NCBI GenBank assembly: GCA_937886715.1
Contig: CAKZZD010000053.1
Span: 1-23,864 of the forward strand
DNA: 23,864 nt
Reading direction: 5' to 3'
Source: an uncultured Bacteroidales bacterium
Lineage (GTDB): Bacteria; Bacteroidota; Bacteroidia; Bacteroidales; P3
Shown: piece after piece, positions 20,419-23,864 of the stretch
Numbering within the stretch: position 1 is the first letter of the stretch
How the letters are laid out: every line of letters begins with the position of its first letter
Position numbers and translations under genes: made by a program
Notes under the pieces: model-generated
The model's database searches: none
What the model was told of the DNA's origin: nothing
The model's input: the letters and a program-made list of their open reading frames with translations, nothing else

Positions 20419-21702
20419 CTATTTCAGCAAGTCGAGGACTTTCCTGTTGGCCTCCCATGCCTTGGTGAAGTCACGCTCCACGTAGATGCCTGTCACGCGG
20501 TCGGCTCCACGGCGGGCGTGGTTGAGGGCTTGGTGGACGGTGTCGAAGTCGAAGCCGCAGGTGTTCATGGCCAGCGTCGACCATGTGTGCCGGGCGTAGT
20601 AGAAGTTCAGTCCCTCTGGCACCCGCTCCCCTCCCTCTGTGGCGTTGACGGCCTCCGCCACGTCCTTCAGCCCCTTGTTGACCATGTTGTTGAAGTTCTT
20701 GTGTCCGCTGTATCGGGTGTGGAAGTTGAGCAGGTGGTGGCCGTCTGTCGCCCGGTACCTCTCGATGAGCCTCTCCGCCTCCGGCTCGATCCGCACCTTC
20801 ATGAGGGCATTGTCCTGTCGGACGCTGTCGGTTTTCCTTCGGTTGTAGGTCTGGATGCCGTCCCGCAGCTCGTCCTCGGTGGCGTGGTAGAGGTCGATGG
20901 TGTTCTCTCCGATCATGGCGAGGCTGAGCATGAACACGTCCCTTGCGAGTTCGGCTTGGCTCCCTTGGCGGAGCTGCACGGCTGCGATGGCCTTGGTCTG
21001 TGCCGCTGTGAGGACGCGGTGCTGGGTCATCGGCTGTGCCGGGATGAGTCCCTTCTTGAAGGGCTGCAGGGGTATGACGACCTTGCCTGTCTCCTCTTGG
21101 TTGCATTCCGCTCTGGCCATGTTGTGCAGGGAGCGCAGGCAGGAGAGGTAAAAACTGACCGCTCGCGAGCTTTTGGTCTTGGCTTGGTGTTTTCCCTTGC
21201 CGTTGGCCAGTGGCGGCTCAGTCTCGAGGAAATGGCGGAATTTTAGCAAAAACTGGTAGGTGATGTCGTTGATGTCGAGGGAGTCGGTTCCGATGAACCT
21301 CTTGAGGGCGTTGAGGCTCGTCTGGTAGCCCTCGGCGGTCTTGGGTTCCATGGCGGCCATCTTATCGCGCCCGAACTCGAAGATGTCGAGGTGGAAGGGT
21401 GTTCGGCTGCCTCCCTTGAGGATGTCGTTCACGGCCTCCCAGAGGTCGTCGGCGGAGTAGTATTCGGCTCCATCGATGGCGGCCACGGCTCTTCGGTAGT
21501 CCGCGAGCTTTCGGTTCACCGCGTCGAGGATGATCTGGTCGGTGATTTTGTCCTGCTTGCGTGTGATCTGGTCGCGGGTGACGACGAGGCTGGTGGTGGC
21601 GTATTTCGACTTGCCGTGGTGGGTCATCCGTATGTTGACCGGGATTGTGCCGTCCTTCTTGCGTCGGTGGGGAAGGATGACGTAGTTGAATGATGTGGCC
21701 AT
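20419..21702 (-). CDS. int: Tyrosine recombinase (phage integrase), Bacteroidetes type
   Basis: A 427-residue integrase with the three-domain layout of Bacteroidales enzymes: arm-binding N-terminus (about 1-90), SAM-like core-binding domain (about 105-205) and catalytic domain. Catalytic residues visible are Lys in YNRRKT, Arg371 in YYARHTWST, His395 in ALNHARR and the nucleophile Tyr407 in TGIYVERDF. The first catalytic Arg appears replaced by Asn in IGENTIDL, a deviation known in this lineage (IntDOT carries Ser there). It recombines the attP at 21867-21912 with a host tRNA-Asp gene, by inference from adjacency. The start at 21702 has GAAAGGGAC upstream; longer frames cross the promoter. 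Confidence 0.93.
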   Translation of the reverse strand: MATSFNYVILPHRRKKDGTIPVNIRMTHHGKSKYATTSLVVTRDQITRKQDKITDQIILDAVNRKLADYRRAVAAIDGAEYYSADDLWEAVNDILKGGSRTPFHLDIFEFGRDKMAAMEPKTAEGYQTSLNALKRFIGTDSLDINDITYQFLLKFRHFLETEPPLANGKGKHQAKTKSSRAVSFYLSCLRSLHNMARAECNQEETGKVVIPLQPFKKGLIPAQPMTQHRVLTAAQTKAIAAVQLRQGSQAELARDVFMLSLAMIGENTIDLYHATEDELRDGIQTYNRRKTDSVRQDNALMKVRIEPEAERLIERYRATDGHHLLNFHTRYSGHKNFNNMVNKGLKDVAEAVNATEGGERVPEGLNFYYARHTWSTLAMNTCGFDFDTVHQALNHARRGADRVTGIYVERDFTKAWEANRKVLDLLK

Positions 21703-21716
21703 GAAGAAGTCCCTTT

Positions 21717-21737
21717 CGTAAAAAATCCGTAAAAAAT
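21717..21737 (+). repeat. Two CGTAAAAAAT repeats, candidate integrase arm sites (int side)
   Basis: CGTAAAAAAT occurs at 21717-21726 and 21728-21737, 11 bases start to start (one helical turn). A third near-copy in the same orientation lies on the other side of the att core at 21985-21995. Confidence 0.5.
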
Positions 21738-21745
21738 TCGCGCTG

Positions 21746-21777
21746 CAAAAATGCGGTTTTTCCGTCAATTTTGCAAA
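21746..21777 (-). promoter_or_regulatory. Integrase promoter
   Basis: CATTTTTG (21753-21746, one mismatch to TAnnTTTG) and TTTG (21777-21774) are 20 bases apart on the minus strand. The leader contains the CGTAAAAAAT repeats, so integrase bound there could repress its own synthesis. Confidence 0.6.
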
Positions 21778-21830
21778 TGTGGATTTTTTCGCCTTGGTGT
21801 CGGTGTTTTGCGTTGTGGCCTGTGGGCAAA

Positions 21831-21861
21831 GAAAAAGCGCAGGTGATTCCTCACTTGCGCT
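21831..21861 (-). terminator. Terminator between the att core and integrase
   Basis: On the minus strand AGCGCAAGTGA-GGAA-TCACCTGCGCT (one mismatch) is followed by TTTTT. It would stop transcripts coming through the tRNA fragment, and after integration the host tRNA-Asp transcript, from entering the integrase gene. Confidence 0.78.
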
Positions 21862-21866
21862 CTTTG

Positions 21867-21912
21867 CGGTCCGGACGAGACTCGAACTCGCGACCTCCTG
21901 CGTGACAGGCAG
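21867..21912 (-). other. attP core: 3' half of tRNA-Asp(GTC)
   Basis: The minus strand reads CTGCCTGTCACGCAGG (anticodon arm with GTC at 21906-21904), then AGGTCGCGAGTTCGAGTC (variable region and T loop) and the 3' acceptor strand CCGGACC plus G. The matching 5' acceptor GGTCCGG and D arm are absent upstream, so this is not a complete tRNA. A 3' tRNA half beside an integrase is the standard phage attachment core: integration rebuilds the host tRNA. Confidence 0.8.
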
Positions 21913-21984
21913 AATCGCGGACGGCGGTTTCTCCGCTGTGTTTCAGTCCGTTGCTCTTCCGTTGGTTCATAATAGTGAATTATT

Positions 21985-21995
21985 CGTAAAAAAAT
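21985..21995 (+). repeat. CGTAAAAAAAT repeat, candidate integrase arm site (distal side)
   Basis: A near-copy (one extra A) of the repeats at 21717-21737, in the same orientation and about 70 bases beyond the att core. Binding sites on both sides of the core are expected in a complete attP. Confidence 0.45.
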
Positions 21996-22014
21996 TGCAT
22001 CTTGCTTGTGAAAG

Positions 22015-22037
22015 AGGGCGGCTCTGGTGGCCGCCCT
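22015..22037 (-). repeat. GC-rich hairpin in the leader between promoter and att core
   Basis: AGGGCGG and CCGCCCT form a perfect 7-bp stem with a 9-base loop. On the minus strand it lies about 40 bases downstream of the promoter at 22079-22109. The A/T-rich segment 21985-21995 follows after some 20 bases. It may be part of a small RNA or attenuator. Confidence 0.5.
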
Positions 22038-22078
22038 GTGAAAGGGACTTACGAGGCCACAACACCAAGTAAGCGCGG

Positions 22079-22109
22079 CAAAGGTACGGCTTTTTCCGAA
22101 ACGCGCAAG
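22079..22109 (-). promoter_or_regulatory. Promoter reading toward the att core
   Basis: TACCTTTG (22086-22079) and CTTG (22109-22106) on the minus strand are separated by 19 bases, a near-perfect Bacteroidetes promoter. No convincing protein gene follows before the terminator at 21831-21861, which suggests a short RNA of about 230 bases across the attachment site. Confidence 0.65.
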
Positions 22110-22150
22110 AAAAAACCTCCATCCTTTTCTGGGACGGAGGTTTCAAAAAA
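22110..22150. terminator. Terminator after the lysis operon, possibly bidirectional
   Basis: AAACCTCC(A)TCC pairs with GGA(C)GGAGGTTT (one mismatch) around a 7-base loop, with A-runs on the left and right so that T-runs follow the stem on both strands. It lies 11 bases after the stop of the last lysis gene. Confidence 0.85.
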
Positions 22151-22160
22151 AATGGGAGTA

Positions 22161-22718
22161 TTAGAACTGGATGCCTATGAAGCCTCTGGCGGTCGGCTGC
22201 CCCTCGTAGGTGCTGCCTGCCGAGAATCCGACGTGGACTTTCCCGAAGCGGTGGATGTAGAGCAGGCTCGCGTCCTTGGCTCCGGCCTCGAGGCCTATGA
22301 TGTTGCTGGGTGCTGGCTGGGTGATGTAGTGCTGCTCGATGACGGTCTGCTGGTGTTTGTAGATGGTCGCGCTGTCTATCTTCGCGTCGTAGCCGCTGTA
22401 CCACACGTCCGCCACGTCGCCAAGTTGTGCGTGGTGCTGCTCAAAGGGTAGAGTGATCCGAGCCGAGTCAACGTCGGTATCTACCTCTACGTCGGTGAGC
22501 GGCACCTGCACAACCTTGGTTATGGTCTTCGTCACCGTGTCTGGCGGCGGTGCCGGGAGCTGGATGGTGTCGGTGGTTCGGATGGTGTCACGGACGACGG
22601 TAGGCTCTGGCTGCTCCGTCATCGTGGCTCCTATCCTAATGCCGAGGCCGAGCGTCATCAGCAGGACGACCGCCAGCACGATGAGCAGGGCGAGGATGGT
22701 CTTCGCGTTCTTTTCCAT
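22161..22718 (-). CDS. Membrane-anchored spanin-like / DUF6808-like protein
   Basis: A 185-residue protein with one N-terminal membrane helix (ILALLIVLAVVLLMTLGLGIRIG, about residues 7-29) and a periplasmic part. The segment PTVVRDTIRTTDTIQLPAPPPDTV recalls Bacteroidales phage proteins grouped as DUF6808. The C-terminus is strand-rich and ends in FIGIQF, an outer-membrane-like ending with terminal Phe. Together with its position right after the endolysin, this suggests a role in outer membrane disruption (spanin-like), but that is inference. The ATG at 22718 was chosen over an upstream GTG; it overlaps the endolysin stop as TGATG. Confidence 0.7.
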   Translation of the reverse strand: MEKNAKTILALLIVLAVVLLMTLGLGIRIGATMTEQPEPTVVRDTIRTTDTIQLPAPPPDTVTKTITKVVQVPLTDVEVDTDVDSARITLPFEQHHAQLGDVADVWYSGYDAKIDSATIYKHQQTVIEQHYITQPAPSNIIGLEAGAKDASLLYIHRFGKVHVGFSAGSTYEGQPTARGFIGIQF

Positions 22719-23353
22719 CACGGTTCGAATTTGAAGTCATTGAGGCGGTTGAGCCATCCCTTGAGGAAGCGTTTGTAGGTGTGCCGCAGCAGTTCCTGCT
22801 CGGTGGCCTTGCGCCCTACCTTGCGCTCGTAGTCGGCGACGCTCCGTGCCACGATGTCCTCGAAGAATTTCTTGCGTCTCGCCCAGAGTTTGTCGAAGAG
22901 TGCGCTCTGCGGGTTCCATCCGTTGATCTTCCCGAGGGTGATGTTGCCGACGATGCCGTCCTGCTTCACTCCGAGAACGCCTTGGATGGTCTTGATGTAT
23001 CCAGCTCCGCTGCCCCAGACGGTGTTCACGCAGAGGTTGGCGATGCTCTGGTTGGCGATGTCGTCAGCCTTCATCTTGTCCCAGAACATGGTCTTGAGGA
23101 TGTCACGCCATTCCTCATAGGTGATGGCCTTCAAGTCCTTGATCTTGGGCGCGGGTTTCTTCATGCGCTTGCGGTAGGCGGTGTAGGTGGCGAGGGTCAC
23201 GCCTATCATCGTCGCTCCGCCTGCGTCCACGGGGTCGTTCCCGTAGCCTGTCTTTCTGGCCTTCTCGAAGAGCTGCTCATTCGTGAGGCCTTCCCCGGTT
23301 GTCCCGGCTTCCCACTTGATGATGGTGGGGATGAGTTTGTCCACTTGTGCCAT
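22718..23353 (-). CDS. Endolysin, GH108-type N-acetylmuramidase
   Basis: A 211-residue lysozyme of the secretion activator/GH108 family, which cuts the glycan strands of peptidoglycan to release phage. The N-terminal catalytic part has IIKWEAG (candidate catalytic Glu15), then GNDPVDAGGATMIGVTLATYTAYR, the family signature (in pieces, about residues 38-62), and ITYEEWRDILKTMFWDKMKAD. The C-terminal half resembles a peptidoglycan-binding helical domain (IQGVLGVKQDGIVGNITLGKIN). Length is normal. No signal peptide is visible, so export depends on a holin, perhaps the membrane protein upstream. Confidence 0.9.
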   Translation of the reverse strand: MAQVDKLIPTIIKWEAGTTGEGLTNEQLFEKARKTGYGNDPVDAGGATMIGVTLATYTAYRKRMKKPAPKIKDLKAITYEEWRDILKTMFWDKMKADDIANQSIANLCVNTVWGSGAGYIKTIQGVLGVKQDGIVGNITLGKINGWNPQSALFDKLWARRKKFFEDIVARSVADYERKVGRKATEQELLRHTYKRFLKGWLNRLNDFKFEP

Positions 23354-23359
23354 GGCTTT

Positions 23360-23530
23360 CTATTTTTGGTGGTAGTAGTAGAATTTGGTTTGCCTGCAGC
23401 AGTGCTTGACCTTCTTGCCGCTCCCGCAGGGGCAGGGTTCGTTCCTGCCGATGGTGCGGACGACGATGGTCTTGTCTGCCGCGTCCTTGGGTGCCGCTAT
23501 GGTTTCCGGCTTTCTCTTCTCTTCGCTCAT
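23360..23530 (-). CDS. SEC-C motif mini-protein
   Basis: A 56-residue protein consisting of a charged N-terminus and a SEC-C zinc-binding motif, GRNEPCPCGSGKKVKHCC (residues about 28-45), where four Cys bind zinc. It ends KFYYYHQK. SEC-C motifs occur at the end of SecA and in many small proteins as protein-interaction modules. Its role in the lysis region is unknown. The ATG overlaps the upstream stop as ATGA. It ends with a TAG. Confidence 0.82.
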   Translation of the reverse strand: MSEEKRKPETIAAPKDAADKTIVVRTIGRNEPCPCGSGKKVKHCCRQTKFYYYHQK

Positions 23531-23864
23531 GCTTCGTCCTCCTTTCCATCGCCGTCCATGTCCATGCGCCATTGGTCGCCCATCGGGGGCTTGCGCTTGG
23601 CGCAGGTGATGCAGTCGCATCGTTTCAGCTCGCTGGTGGCCGCCTTGGTGTTGGCCTTGTCGAGCTGTTCATTCTTTTTGGCGAGTTGGTCGTAGAGCTT
23701 GCCGACCTTGTCGGTCTCCACGTCGAATCGCGCCTGCAGCTTGTCGTAGAGGTTCAGCAGGTTGTCATACATCTTCTGCATGTTGACGAGTTGTGCGTTG
23801 GCCTTCTTCTCGGTCGATGTCAAGAAGAAGGCGAGAACGCCCACGATGCCGCCTGTCTCTATGA
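23527..23864 (-). CDS. Membrane/coiled-coil protein of the lysis region, N-terminus cut by window edge
   Basis: The frame is open to the right edge. The first residues seen (IETGGIVGVLAFFLTS) are a membrane helix, and residues following it form a long coiled coil (NMQKMYDNLLNLYDKLQARF...LAKKNEQLDKANTKA). The C-terminus has a CDCITCAKRKPPMGDQW motif with three close cysteines and an acidic tail. A GTG at 23844 could start a shorter form, but the frame upstream continues the membrane segment, so the true start is probably outside the window. Topology and position next to the endolysin would fit a holin-related or lysis accessory protein. Not proven. Confidence 0.72.
   Translation of the reverse strand, partial: IETGGIVGVLAFFLTSTEKKANAQLVNMQKMYDNLLNLYDKLQARFDVETDKVGKLYDQLAKKNEQLDKANTKAATSELKRCDCITCAKRKPPMGDQWRMDMDGDGKEDEA

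Noticed and set aside
20419..21702. Integrase as inactive because the first catalytic Arg appears to be Asn.
   Set aside because: Loss of this Arg is tolerated in Bacteroidetes recombinases (IntDOT has Ser), and the other catalytic residues are present.
21851..21970. A 39-codon minus-strand frame (MNQRKSNGLKHSG...) reading through the tRNA-Asp half.
   Set aside because: Its second half is simply the translation of tRNA-Asp sequence (ACHAGGREFESRPD), a common artefact at tRNA loci, and there is no ribosome site.
22040..22048. GAAAGGGAC on the plus strand as a ribosome site for a plus-strand gene.
   Set aside because: No start codon follows at a suitable distance and no coding frame is evident.

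Overview
The window is a stretch of a temperate, tailed double-stranded DNA phage that infects a Bacteroidales (Bacteroidetes) host. The host assignment rests on: promoters of the Bacteroidetes type (TAnnTTTG at -7 with a TTG-type -33 element about 19 bases upstream); a Bacteroidetes-type tyrosine recombinase; and several families typical of gut Bacteroidales phages. Coding regions are visibly GC-rich while control regions are AT-rich, which favours a high-GC member of the order; the genus cannot be fixed from sequence alone. Most genes lie on the minus strand, so the map is read from right to left.

Layout, right to left. (1) 23864-22161, lysis region: a membrane/coiled-coil protein cut by the window edge, a SEC-C mini-protein, a GH108-type endolysin and a membrane-anchored spanin-like protein, closed by a terminator. 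(2) 22110-21703, candidate phage attachment site: the 3' half of a tRNA-Asp(GTC) gene flanked on both sides by CGTAAAAAAT-type repeats, followed by a terminator and the integrase promoter. (3) 21702-19183: integrase, a small protein with its own promoter, a cysteine-peptidase-like protein and two small proteins. (4) 19091-17786, plus strand: a lysogeny operon with three helix-turn-helix proteins and a secreted/membrane protein that may alter the lysogen. (5) 17643-5424, minus strand: a long early/replication operon of tightly coupled genes. It holds a Cro-like regulator, a RecA-like ATPase, a PD-(D/E)XK nuclease, a tRNA-like gene, a replication initiator with internal iterons, a VRR-NUC nuclease, SSB, a helicase, a radical SAM protein and an ASCH-like protein, and it ends in a strong terminator. 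(6) 5302-1, minus strand: the late region with ParB-like, GNAT/Mom-like and PLD-like proteins, small and large terminase, and the first head-tail genes. It runs off the left edge.

Points of most interest. Two long G-runs (11 G at the end of the ParB-like gene, 8 G inside the radical SAM gene) sit exactly where reading frames break or could fuse. Removing one G from the first would fuse ParB to the downstream GNAT-like enzyme; adding one G to the second restores a full-length radical SAM enzyme. These could be phase-variable switches, programmed slippage sites or homopolymer sequencing errors; the sequence alone cannot decide. A lambda-like replication origin appears to lie inside the initiator gene. 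The attachment site has phage-like genes on both sides, so the sequence probably represents the free or circular phage rather than an integrated copy.
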